From Clostridia bacterium (lineage in GTDB: Bacteria > Bacillota > Dehalobacteriia > UBA4068), in contig JAAYYR010000224.1 of assembly GCA_012515255.1 (NCBI GenBank), forward strand, positions 1-9,278: a DNA stretch of 9,278 nucleotides, read 5' to 3'. Of this stretch, positions 1 to 5,646 are shown piece after piece (positions within the stretch are counted from its first letter, which is position 1; each line of letters starts with the position of its first letter). The notes under the pieces are model-generated. The model ran no database searches and was not told where the DNA came from. It was given only the letters and a program-made list of their open reading frames with translations. A program made the translations under genes and the position numbers.

Positions 1-1272
1 GATCAGCCAGTCGCGCAGGCGGTAATTGATCACCCGTTTGCCGATGCCATGCGCCTCCATATAGTCGGCAATCTCTCTTTTGGCATCGGAGACGGTGAGG
101 CCGTCCCAACGGCCGCTATTGACCAGCAAGCCGTCATAGCTTTCAAAGGCTTCGCTCAATTCCGCGCCATCCCAATCAGGAGGCGCCACCACGCGCACGA
201 TGCCATGGCCGTATTTTTGGGCGAAATCATAGTCGCGCTGATCATGGCCTGGTACGCCCATCACCGCGCCGGTGCCGTATTCATACAGCACATAATTCGT
301 TGTCCAGATCGGCACTTGCTCGCCGTTCATGGGGTTGATGGCGTAAGCGCCGATAAACATGCCCTCTTTTTCCAGCTCGGAGCTGGTGCGGTCGATGACG
401 CTGAGCTTTGCTACCTTACGGATGAATTCCTGCACCGGCTTTTGATATTCGCTGCCGCTAATCAGCTTTTGCACCAGGGGATGCTCAGGCGCCAGCACCA
501 TATAGGTAACGCCGTGGATGGTATCGACTCTGGTGGTGAATACCGGCAGCGGGTCGCCGCTGGTGGTAGTAAACTCGATCTGTACGCCTTCGGAGCGGCC
601 GATCCAGTTTTCCTGCATGGTTTTCACCTTTTCGGGCCAGCCGGGCAGTTTGTCCAAGTCATCCAGCAGGCGTTGGGCATAGTCGGTGATCTTGAAGAAC
701 CATTGCTCAAGATCGCGCTTTTCCACCATGGATTCGCAGCGCTCGCAATGGCCGTCCACTACTTGCTCGTTCGCCAGCACTGTCTGGCAGGAGGGGCACC
801 AGTTAACGGCGGCCTTTTTCTTATAGGCCAGGCCATGTTTATAAAACTGGGTGAATATCCACTGCGTCCATTTATAGTAGTCGGGCAGACAGGTGCCTTC
901 CTCGCGGCTCCAATCATAGCTGATGCCGAGCGTTTTTAGTTGTTCGCGCATGCTGTCGATGTTTTCCAGCGTCCATTTCGCGGGTTCGACGCCATGCTTG
1001 ATGGCGGCGTTTTCCGCCGGCAGGCCAAAGGCGTCCCAGCCCATGGGATGCAGCACATTTTTGCCCCGCATCGTCTGGTAGCGGGCCAGCACGTCGCCGA
1101 TGGAATAATTGCGCACATGGCCCATATGGAGCTTACCGGAAGGATAGGGGAACATCTCCAGCAAATAATACTTTTCTTTATTGGCGTCCTCATGCACGAC
1201 ATGAATGCCGCTGGCATCCCATTGTTTTTGCCATTTGCCTTCGATGGCGGCAAAGTCGTATTTTCGCTCCAT
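1..1272 (-). CDS. leuS: Leucyl-tRNA synthetase, N-terminal part (runs off the window)
   Basis: Cytoplasmic class I aminoacyl-tRNA synthetase that charges tRNA-Leu with leucine. The minus strand reads 424 codons from an ATG at 1272 to the window edge, so roughly half of a normal enzyme of 800-plus residues is present. Visible features are the HIGH-type signature HMGH at residues 49-52, a zinc-ribbon pattern C159-x2-C162...C176-x2-C179, and the CP1 editing domain with the threonine-rich TTR (246-248) and GTGAVMGVPGHDQRDY ending at residue 348, which carries the conserved editing aspartates. The KMSKS loop and anticodon domain lie outside the window. A GGGAGG ribosome site sits about 8 bases before the ATG. 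Oddity: the editing motif reads TTRVDT, where most bacterial enzymes have TTRPDT. The 58 bases between the upstream terminator and the start are too few for a T-box leader. Confidence 0.97.
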   Translation of the reverse strand, partial: MERKYDFAAIEGKWQKQWDASGIHVVHEDANKEKYYLLEMFPYPSGKLHMGHVRNYSIGDVLARYQTMRGKNVLHPMGWDAFGLPAENAAIKHGVEPAKWTLENIDSMREQLKTLGISYDWSREEGTCLPDYYKWTQWIFTQFYKHGLAYKKKAAVNWCPSCQTVLANEQVVDGHCERCESMVEKRDLEQWFFKITDYAQRLLDDLDKLPGWPEKVKTMQENWIGRSEGVQIEFTTTSGDPLPVFTTRVDTIHGVTYMVLAPEHPLVQKLISGSEYQKPVQEFIRKVAKLSVIDRTSSELEKEGMFIGAYAINPMNGEQVPIWTTNYVLYEYGTGAVMGVPGHDQRDYDFAQKYGHGIVRVVAPPDWDGAELSEAFESYDGLLVNSGRWDGLTVSDAKREIADYMEAHGIGKRVINYRLRDWLI

Positions 1273-1330
1273 TGTGATTGCCTCCCTGACTGCTTGCTCA
1301 AACTGGTTGGTTGCTAGATTATGCTTAATG

Positions 1331-1354
1331 AAAAAGGGCTCCAACGGAGCCCTT
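1331..1354 (-). terminator. Rho-independent terminator after rpmB
   Basis: On the minus strand the arm AAGGGCTCC, loop GTT and arm GGAGCCCTT form a perfect 9-bp stem that runs into five Ts. It lies 24 bases after the rpmB stop codon and ends rpmB transcription before leuS. A weak candidate leuS promoter overlaps it: TTGGAG at 1339-1344, 17 bases, then TAATCT at 1316-1321. Otherwise leuS depends on read-through. Confidence 0.88.
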
Positions 1355-1377
1355 ACTGGTCATTTGGTTTCTGCCGA

Positions 1378-1566
1378 TTAGTTTGCTCTTTGCACCTTAC
1401 CGGAACGCAGGCAACGAGTGCAGGCAGTAACCTTTTTCGGGGTTCCGTCTACCACAACGCGTACCGTTTGTAGGTTTGGTTTCCATTGACGTTTATTGCG
1501 GATATGGGAATGGCTGACACTCATGCCGGAATGAGCGCTTTTGCCGCAAATTTCACATTTTGCCAT
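1378..1566 (-). CDS. rpmB: 50S ribosomal protein bL28
   Basis: Structural protein of the large ribosomal subunit. The 62-residue length and the sequence, starting MAKCEICGKSAHSGMSVSHS, match the short bacterial bL28 family. Two CxxC pairs (C4/C7 near the start and CTRC near the end) mark the zinc-binding (C+) form of the protein. The ATG at 1566 is preceded by an almost ideal ribosome site, AAAGGAGGTG (1575-1584). The gene has its own promoter and terminator, so it is a single-gene unit. A 6-bp stem (ATCCCG 1617-1622 with CGGGAT 1638-1643, 15-base loop) lies in its roughly 100-base leader; its role is unknown. Confidence 0.98.
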   Translation of the reverse strand: MAKCEICGKSAHSGMSVSHSHIRNKRQWKPNLQTVRVVVDGTPKKVTACTRCLRSGKVQRAN

Positions 1567-1670
1567 CTATCTGGCACCTCCTTTAGCCGAACCTAGCGTT
1601 TTTTTATGATAATTCCATCCCGATTGGCAATGTTTAGCGGGATTTTTCTTTTTATTTTGCGCACCTGTAC

Positions 1671-1699
1671 ATTTTAGCAGAAAACAGGCATCTTGGCAA
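1671..1699 (-). promoter_or_regulatory. Sigma-A-type promoter of rpmB
   Basis: Reading the minus strand, TTGCCA (1694-1699) is followed after exactly 17 bases by TAAAAT (1671-1676). This predicts a start of transcription near 1664 and a leader of about 100 bases. It stands back to back with the promoter at 1719-1747. Confidence 0.75.
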
Positions 1700-1703
1700 G
1701 GTT

Positions 1704-1726
1704 TTTTTCACAAAATTTTTCACAAA
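1704..1726. repeat. Tandem 11-bp direct repeat between divergent promoters
   Basis: TTTTTCACAAA occurs at 1704-1714 and again at 1716-1726, a spacing of 12 bases or about one helical turn. The pair lies between the rpmB -35 box and the rightward promoter, and the second copy covers that promoter's -35 box (TTCACA). This is a plausible binding site for a regulator, but the AT-richness allows chance. Each copy contains half of a Rex-type site, but they are direct, not inverted. Confidence 0.45.
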
Positions 1727-1747
1727 CAGCCGCATCGTTAATATGAT
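1719..1747 (+). promoter_or_regulatory. Sigma-A-type promoter of the small gene at 1793
   Basis: TTCACA (1719-1724) and TATGAT (1742-1747) are separated by 17 bases, each one mismatch from consensus. The predicted transcription start near 1754 leaves room for the ribosome site GGAGG at 1781-1785. It makes translation from the earlier ATG at 1769 less likely, because that start's ribosome site would fall at the very 5' end. Confidence 0.7.
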
Positions 1748-1792
1748 GCCATTAGAGGTGATTGCCTAATGCTGTATTACGGAGGCAATAAT

Positions 1793-2008
1793 GTGAAAAA
1801 TGAATCTCAGATCATCGCCCTGAGCGATTTATATAAAAGGCAATTATTACTGGCTATAGAAGAAAAAACAGGCTCGCCGATTGCCGATCCGACCCTGGAC
1901 CTGCTGATTCTTTCTCTGATCGACAGATTGGAAACACTGGATTGGGTGCTGGGCCAAAACAGCGACGAGAGCACGGGCTGCGTCTTTGGTAATAGCCTGT
2001 CTCATTAA
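1793..2008 (+). CDS. Small helical protein of unknown function, faintly Spo0E-like
   Basis: A 71-residue soluble protein with no signal peptide or membrane segment. I chose the GTG at 1793 because GGAGG (1781-1785) precedes it by 7 bases; an in-frame ATG at 1769 would add 8 residues and has a weaker site (AGAGGTG). The body looks like two amphipathic helices: one around LYKRQLLLAIEEKTG, then a DPTLD turn, then LLILSLIDRLETLDWVLG. This helix-turn-helix layout and length recall Spo0E-family aspartyl-phosphate phosphatases, which act on Spo0A~P. The family's S-x-x-L-D motif is not cleanly present, so I do not assign it. The gene has its own promoter, and its stop codon sits inside an inverted repeat. 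Codon use matches its neighbours. Confidence 0.7.
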   Translation: MKNESQIIALSDLYKRQLLLAIEEKTGSPIADPTLDLLILSLIDRLETLDWVLGQNSDESTGCVFGNSLSH

Positions 2009-2031
2009 TAATGGGATTATCAATGAGACAG
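1997..2031 (+). repeat. 35-base inverted repeat over the stop codon
   Basis: The arms CTGTCTCATTAATAAT (1997-2012) and ATTATCAATGAGACAG (2016-2031) pair over 16 positions with one A/C mismatch and a GGG loop. The TAA stop (2006-2008) lies in the left arm. No T-run follows on either strand, so it is not a standard terminator. It may stabilise the 3' end of the message, act as an operator, or be the remnant of a small repeat element. Confidence 0.75.
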
Positions 2032-2060
2032 TTCAACTAAATGAGCCGGAGCATCTAAGC

Positions 2061-2142
2061 GGCAGGGCGGCGTGGCGCCGTCCGGCCGCGAATCGCAAGT
2101 TGCCGCCCTGTGGACAGGCCTGCATGCCTGAGCGCCGCCGCC
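2061..2142. other. GC-rich non-coding stretch with several stems
   Basis: No gene is convincing here. CAGGGCGGC (2063-2071) can pair perfectly with GCCGCCCTG (2102-2110), enclosing a second GC-rich hairpin. CAGGC...GCCTG (2115-2119 with 2126-2130) forms another small stem. GCCGCC (2137-2142) can pair with GGCGGC (2152-2157) ahead of AATTATTTT, a weak terminator that overlaps the next promoter. In GC-rich DNA such stems arise easily, so function is not shown. Confidence 0.4.
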
Positions 2143-2171
2143 TTGATTATTGGCGGCAATTATTTTACAAT
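2143..2171 (+). promoter_or_regulatory. Sigma-A-type promoter of the cyclase gene
   Basis: TTGATT (2143-2148), a 17-base spacer and TACAAT (2166-2171, one mismatch from consensus). Transcription would start near 2178, giving an untranslated leader of about 130 bases before the cyclase gene. Confidence 0.65.
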
Positions 2172-2183
2172 GAAAGGATCGGA

Positions 2184-2284
2184 GGCTGTTTGCGCTTATA
2201 AGCCGGCAGTGGCGCGGCTGCCGCACAGACAGCCTTGCGGTATCTATGCGGTTGTCTGCGTCCTGCGCAGCAGAGGATCAACCG
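2184..2284 (+). promoter_or_regulatory. Structured 5' leader of the cyclase gene, candidate regulatory RNA
   Basis: Two compound hairpins fill the leader. Hairpin A: GGCTGTTTG (2184-2192) pairs with CAGACAGCC (2226-2234), nine pairs including one G-U, around an internal loop and an inner stem CGGCAG (2204-2209)/CTGCCG (2218-2223). The palindrome GCTTATAAGC (2194-2203) sits in the internal loop. Hairpin B: CGGTTG (2249-2254)/CAACCG (2279-2284) encloses CTGCG (2256-2260)/CGCAG (2266-2270). The ribosome site AGGAG (2296-2300) lies 11 bases after hairpin B and is unpaired in this fold. I recognise no T-box, TPP, cobalamin, SAM or other common riboswitch signature. No terminator-type hairpin is seen, so control, if any, would act on translation or RNA stability. 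Confidence 0.45.
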
Positions 2285-2309
2285 AGGTTTGAGACAGGAG
2301 ATGCGAGCT

Positions 2310-2954
2310 TTGCGAGTTATTGATTTGAGTCATAATCTATATGAAGAGATGCCGGTTTATTCGGGCACGCCGCAGCCGCTGTTCCAGCCGGCTACGACCT
2401 TTGAGCGGGATGGTTTCCGCGAGACTTGGCTTCAGTTGGGGTCTCATACCGGCACTCATGTTGACGCGCCGGCCCATATGATACTAGGCGGCGCTTTTTT
2501 GCATGAATTGCCGGCCGCCGCTTTCGTGGGGGAGGGGCTGGTCATGGACGTCGCTGCTTTTGCGGGCGGCGAGATACCGCCCGCGCATTTTCAAGCCCGG
2601 CGCAAGCAGCTTGAGCATTGTGAATTTCTCCTGCTGCGCAGCGGTTATGACAGCCTTTGGGGCCATGATGAGTATTATCGCGGCTTCCCCTTGCTTTCCG
2701 CGGAGGCCGCCGCTTATCTCGCGGCTTTGCCGCGCTTGCGGGGTATCGGCCTTGATATGATCTCCATCGACGACGCAACAAGCGAAACTTACCCCAATCA
2801 TCACATGATGCTCGGCGCGGGAAAAGTGGTGGTGGAGAATTTGACGAATTTAGGTGAATTAAGCGGCGCATCCTTCATCTTTGTGGCGCTGCCTTTGAAA
2901 TTCCCTTATGCCGACGGCTCGCCGGTGCGCGCCGTTGCGATCGAGCTGCCTTAA
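2310..2954 (+). CDS. Cyclase-family (kynurenine formamidase-like) metal-dependent hydrolase
   Basis: A soluble protein of about 215 residues from the cyclase family (KynB-like), whose known members hydrolyse N-formylkynurenine, isatin and related amides using a bound divalent metal. The signature motif is complete: SHTGTHVDAPAH near residue 50. The family's C-terminal block is present too, with HHMMLGAGKVVVENLTNL and a final segment on substrate-pocket residues before VAIEL. The TTG at 2310 is preferred as start. It gives the typical family opening MRVIDLSH, and AGGAG (2296-2300) precedes it by 9 bases. The ATG at 2301 touches that ribosome site directly and would add three residues. No tryptophan-degradation gene (kynA, kynU) is adjacent, so the substrate is unknown. 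It has its own promoter and a structured leader. Confidence 0.88.
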   Translation: MRVIDLSHNLYEEMPVYSGTPQPLFQPATTFERDGFRETWLQLGSHTGTHVDAPAHMILGGAFLHELPAAAFVGEGLVMDVAAFAGGEIPPAHFQARRKQLEHCEFLLLRSGYDSLWGHDEYYRGFPLLSAEAAAYLAALPRLRGIGLDMISIDDATSETYPNHHMMLGAGKVVVENLTNLGELSGASFIFVALPLKFPYADGSPVRAVAIELP

Positions 2955-2967
2955 CGCGCAAGCATAT

Positions 2968-2990
2968 AAAAAATCGCCGCCAAGGGGCGG
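2968..2990 (-). terminator. Terminator after spoIID
   Basis: On the minus strand CCGCC, loop CCTT and GGCGG form a 5-bp GC stem followed by CGA and six Ts. It lies about 50 bases past the spoIID stop. The cyclase gene converges on it from the other side, and its hairpin may also slow rightward transcription, though without a T-run on that strand. Confidence 0.65.
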
Positions 2991-3038
2991 GCATGATCTG
3001 TCAAGCAAAAATACTTGTCGCTGTAGCCGGGCTGCCGC

Positions 3039-3995
3039 TTAATCCAGGGCAGTAATCGTCTTGATTTTTGTACCGACATAATAGTGGGCAAGGATATCCG
3101 CATAGCTAAAACCGGCCTGCGCCATACCATTGGCGCCGTATTGGCATAGCCCCACGCCATGGCCATAGCCAAGGGTGGAAAAATAGATTTCATCGCCAAT
3201 GATCAGCCAATTGAAGGCGGCGGAATTTAGTCCGAGCAGAGAGCGTATTTCGGTACCCGGATATATATGCTCGCCCACCCGCAACTGTCCAACCCGATAG
3301 CCCGCCGTATAATTTTCCGCCCGCATATGGGCAATTTGCTCCTCCGGGACGTCCAGCAGCATGGCGGCCTCGCTAAGGGGAAAACTGCGAAAGGCGCTGA
3401 AGCGCGGCGCGGCGCGGCAATACGGACAGCTTACCGAAACGAGGTAGGGATAGGCGCGGCCCCAGCAATATTCGGCGTTTTCGGTGCGGCCGCCGCAGGC
3501 CGAGCAGTAGGGAGTCTCAATCAATTGGCCTTGCCAGCATAAAACCTTTCCCTGGGTGTCAAGCACAGCCGCCTTGACCCGCGCATAGTATTTATCATAA
3601 TTATCTCCCCAGCGGGATTTTAAGGCGGCCTGGTCGGCATAAGCTTGGCAATGCGCCGGATCGCAGCAGACCGCGGCGTCGCCATGCTTGGCCGCTCCCC
3701 AGGGCGGGCAGTGCGCAAGAACATAGGTGCGGGCGGCGATGGCCTGAGCCGCCAAAGCCTCCGGCTCAAAGCTGGCCGGCATCTCCGCCGCCACCACGCC
3801 GATAATGAAGCCCTCCAACTCGACCTGTTCTTGTTCCCCTTCATGGTTAATGATCGTAATATAGATGTCCGCCGCGGGTTTTTCAGCCGGCAAGGGCAGC
3901 AATTTGAGCAGAAAAACAGTAATGCCGATTAGCAAAGCCAGAGCCGCTATCAGCGCTATTGCCAGTTTGAAGTCCGGATGTAGGCGAATACGCAT
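3039..3995 (-). CDS. spoIID: Stage II sporulation protein D, peptidoglycan lytic transglycosylase
   Basis: A membrane-anchored enzyme that cuts glycan strands during forespore engulfment, working with SpoIIM and SpoIIP in the mother cell. The 318-residue protein has a short basic N-terminus, one membrane helix at residues 11-32, then the outer catalytic domain. Catalytic Glu71 lies in AAEMPASFEPEALAAQAIAA. A zinc site with the spacing H104-x5-C110-x4-H115-C116 matches the arrangement I recall for the Clostridioides difficile SpoIID structure. CSACGGRTENAEYCWG (164-179) and the C-terminal GYGHGVGLCQYGA (276-288) are SpoIID/LytB family blocks. The ATG at 3995 follows GGAGGGGGG by 6 bases. Expression under sigma-E would be expected, but I find no convincing sigma-E promoter. 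It lies next to murA, as in many spore formers, but divergently. Confidence 0.95.
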   Translation of the reverse strand: MRIRLHPDFKLAIALIAALALLIGITVFLLKLLPLPAEKPAADIYITIINHEGEQEQVELEGFIIGVVAAEMPASFEPEALAAQAIAARTYVLAHCPPWGAAKHGDAAVCCDPAHCQAYADQAALKSRWGDNYDKYYARVKAAVLDTQGKVLCWQGQLIETPYCSACGGRTENAEYCWGRAYPYLVSVSCPYCRAAPRFSAFRSFPLSEAAMLLDVPEEQIAHMRAENYTAGYRVGQLRVGEHIYPGTEIRSLLGLNSAAFNWLIIGDEIYFSTLGYGHGVGLCQYGANGMAQAGFSYADILAHYYVGTKIKTITALD

Positions 3996-4052
3996 CGTTT
4001 TCCCCCCTCCGCCATGATATGCGGAGTAAATGCTAAGGATACCGGGCGCTTT

Positions 4053-4078
4053 GTACCGGCCCTTTGGCCTTCCGGTAC
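4053..4078. repeat. Inverted repeat between spoIID and murA
   Basis: GTACCGG (4053-4059) and CCGGTAC (4072-4078) form a perfect 7-bp stem with a 12-base centre. Inside it a competing GGCC/GGCC stem is possible. No T-run follows on either strand. Its position, just before the possible murA -35 box, would suit an operator or leader structure. Confidence 0.45.
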
Positions 4079-4081
4079 GAA

Positions 4082-4110
4082 TTGCAGGATAAACTGGTGC
4101 AATCTTGAAT
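4082..4110 (+). promoter_or_regulatory. Possible murA promoter
   Basis: TTGCAG (4082-4087), a 17-base spacer and TTGAAT (4105-4110, four of six consensus bases), with an AT-rich run just after. The downstream leader would be about 40 bases. The -10 box is poor, so this is tentative. Confidence 0.35.
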
Positions 4111-4158
4111 ATATATGGGGTCAGAGCCTAATAATTCTTTTCTAAAGGGAGAAGATTC

Positions 4159-5412
4159 TTGAAAAAGATTACCATTGAGGGAGGAACACCTGTTTTTGGC
4201 GAGGTTCATATCAGCGGCGCCAAAAACTCGGTTCTTCCTCTTATAGCGGCTACTTTGCTCACCAATGGTGTATCTCTGATCGCCGACAGCCCCTGGCTTT
4301 CGGATGTTGATACCATGTGCCGGGTACTGACGCATCTTGGCGCGGAAACCGGCTTTGCCGACGGCGAGCTTGCGCTGGACACCACGGATTTAAGGACTGT
4401 GGAGCCGCCCGGCGAATTGGTGCGCAAAATGCGGGCCAGCTTCCTGATTATGGGGCCGCTGCTCGCCAGAACCGGCCGCGCCAGGATGAGCCTGCCCGGC
4501 GGCTGCGCCATCGGCTCCCGGCCTATTGATTTACATCTCAAGGGCTTTGAAGCCATGGGAGCGCAAATCAGTATTGAGCATGGCTTCATTGAAGCCCGGG
4601 CCGACCGGCTGCAGGGAGCGCGTATTTACCTGGATTTCCCCTCCGTGGGGGCGACGGAAAATATTATGATGGCCGCGTCCCTGGCCGATGGCATCACTTT
4701 GATCGAGAACGCCGCGCATGAGCCCGAAATCATCGACCTCGCTAATATGCTGGGCGTGATGGGCGCTAATATCAAGGGCGCCGGCACAAACAGCATTCGC
4801 ATCGAAGGGGTGCCGACCTTGAAGCCCGCCCGCCATTCGGTGATTCCCGACCGCATCGAGGCCGGCAGCTTTTTATGCATGGCCGCGGCCACAGGCGGCG
4901 AATTGATCTTAAACAATGTACTGGCCGAGCATTTGCAGCCGCTGCTTGCTAAGCTGTCTGAAATGGGTTGCGCTATTGAGGTCAGCTATGACAGTATCCA
5001 TATTCTTGGCCCGGAGGAAATTACGCCGGTTGATATCAAGACTTTGCCATATCCAGGGTTCCCCACTGATCTGCAAGCGCAGGTGATGGCGCTGCTTACC
5101 GTGTGCAAGGGAACGGCCACCGTGACGGAAACCGTATTTGAAAACCGCTTTATGCATGCTGAGGAGCTGGCGAAAATGGGCGCCGATATCAAGATCGACG
5201 GCAGCAAAGCGCGGATCAACGGCGTCAGCCATCTGGAAGGCGCCCGGGTTATGGCTACGGATTTGCGCGCCGGCGCGGCAATGGTGATCGCGGCGCAAAT
5301 GGCGCAGGGCAAAACAGAAATTACCGGCGTGGAGCATATCGATCGTGGTTATGAAAATCTGACAGAAAAACTACGGCGCATCGGCTCCCGGATTCGGATC
5401 TGTGAAGCGTAG
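4159..5412 (+). CDS. murA: UDP-N-acetylglucosamine 1-carboxyvinyltransferase
   Basis: Catalyses the first committed step of peptidoglycan synthesis in the cytoplasm: transfer of enolpyruvate from PEP to UDP-GlcNAc. The 417-residue length is normal. Active-site residues are all visible: K22/N23 in AKNSVLP, Cys116 in GGCAIGSRP, D304 in FPTDLQAQ and R396 in HIDRGYENL. Having Cys rather than Asp at 116 predicts fosfomycin sensitivity. Translation starts at a TTG (4159), supported by AAAGGGAG (4144-4151) 7 bases upstream and by the normal family N-terminus MKKITIEGG. Many Firmicutes carry two murA paralogues; one gene in a window cannot show which this is, though the spoIID neighbour recalls the murAA locus. 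The gene is monocistronic here. Confidence 0.97.
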   Translation: MKKITIEGGTPVFGEVHISGAKNSVLPLIAATLLTNGVSLIADSPWLSDVDTMCRVLTHLGAETGFADGELALDTTDLRTVEPPGELVRKMRASFLIMGPLLARTGRARMSLPGGCAIGSRPIDLHLKGFEAMGAQISIEHGFIEARADRLQGARIYLDFPSVGATENIMMAASLADGITLIENAAHEPEIIDLANMLGVMGANIKGAGTNSIRIEGVPTLKPARHSVIPDRIEAGSFLCMAAATGGELILNNVLAEHLQPLLAKLSEMGCAIEVSYDSIHILGPEEITPVDIKTLPYPGFPTDLQAQVMALLTVCKGTATVTETVFENRFMHAEELAKMGADIKIDGSKARINGVSHLEGARVMATDLRAGAAMVIAAQMAQGKTEITGVEHIDRGYENLTEKLRRIGSRIRICEA

Positions 5413-5543
5413 CAAGCAGTAGCCAGGCCAAACATACCGCGATTGGCATTTATGGTAGCGGCCGGCGCTTCCCCGCATGTGGCCCGGTCTTTTTGCCGGG
5501 ATATGCCCGGTCGTATTTCAAGATAAATTTTAGTTTAGCGAAC

Positions 5544-5580
5544 AAGCTTCAGGCGGTATAAACTGAAGCTTTAATATTTT
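5544..5580 (+). terminator. Terminator after murA
   Basis: AAGCTTCAG (5544-5552) pairs perfectly with CTGAAGCTT (5563-5571) across a 10-base loop, followed by TAATATTTT. It lies 130 bases past the murA stop. The 234-base gap between murA and the converging gene also holds overlapping CCCGG/CCGGG hairpins at 5483-5510, which could be an earlier weak stop. No gene is seen in this gap. Confidence 0.65.
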
Positions 5581-5646
5581 CAGCCAAAATTCACCGTTGC
5601 ATACGGATTTTATTATACAATAATCATGGGTTTAAGCGCTCCCCGC

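Noticed and set aside
49..939. Long rightward open reading frame of 296 codons
   Set aside because: It lies antisense to leuS in a GC-rich gene, has no ribosome site and shows no recognisable motif, whereas the minus strand encodes a clear LeuRS.
1617..1658. Rightward terminator upstream of the small gene
   Set aside because: The stem is only 6 bp with a 15-base loop and no rightward gene ends there; it lies in the rpmB leader instead.
1704..1726. Rex (NADH-sensing repressor) operator
   Set aside because: The half-sites TTCACAA are direct repeats, not the inverted TTGTGAA-N4-TTCACAA arrangement that Rex needs.
4007..4021. Sigma-E-type -10 box (CATATCAT) for spoIID
   Set aside because: Transcription would start inside the ribosome site, and no matching -35 element is found at the right distance.
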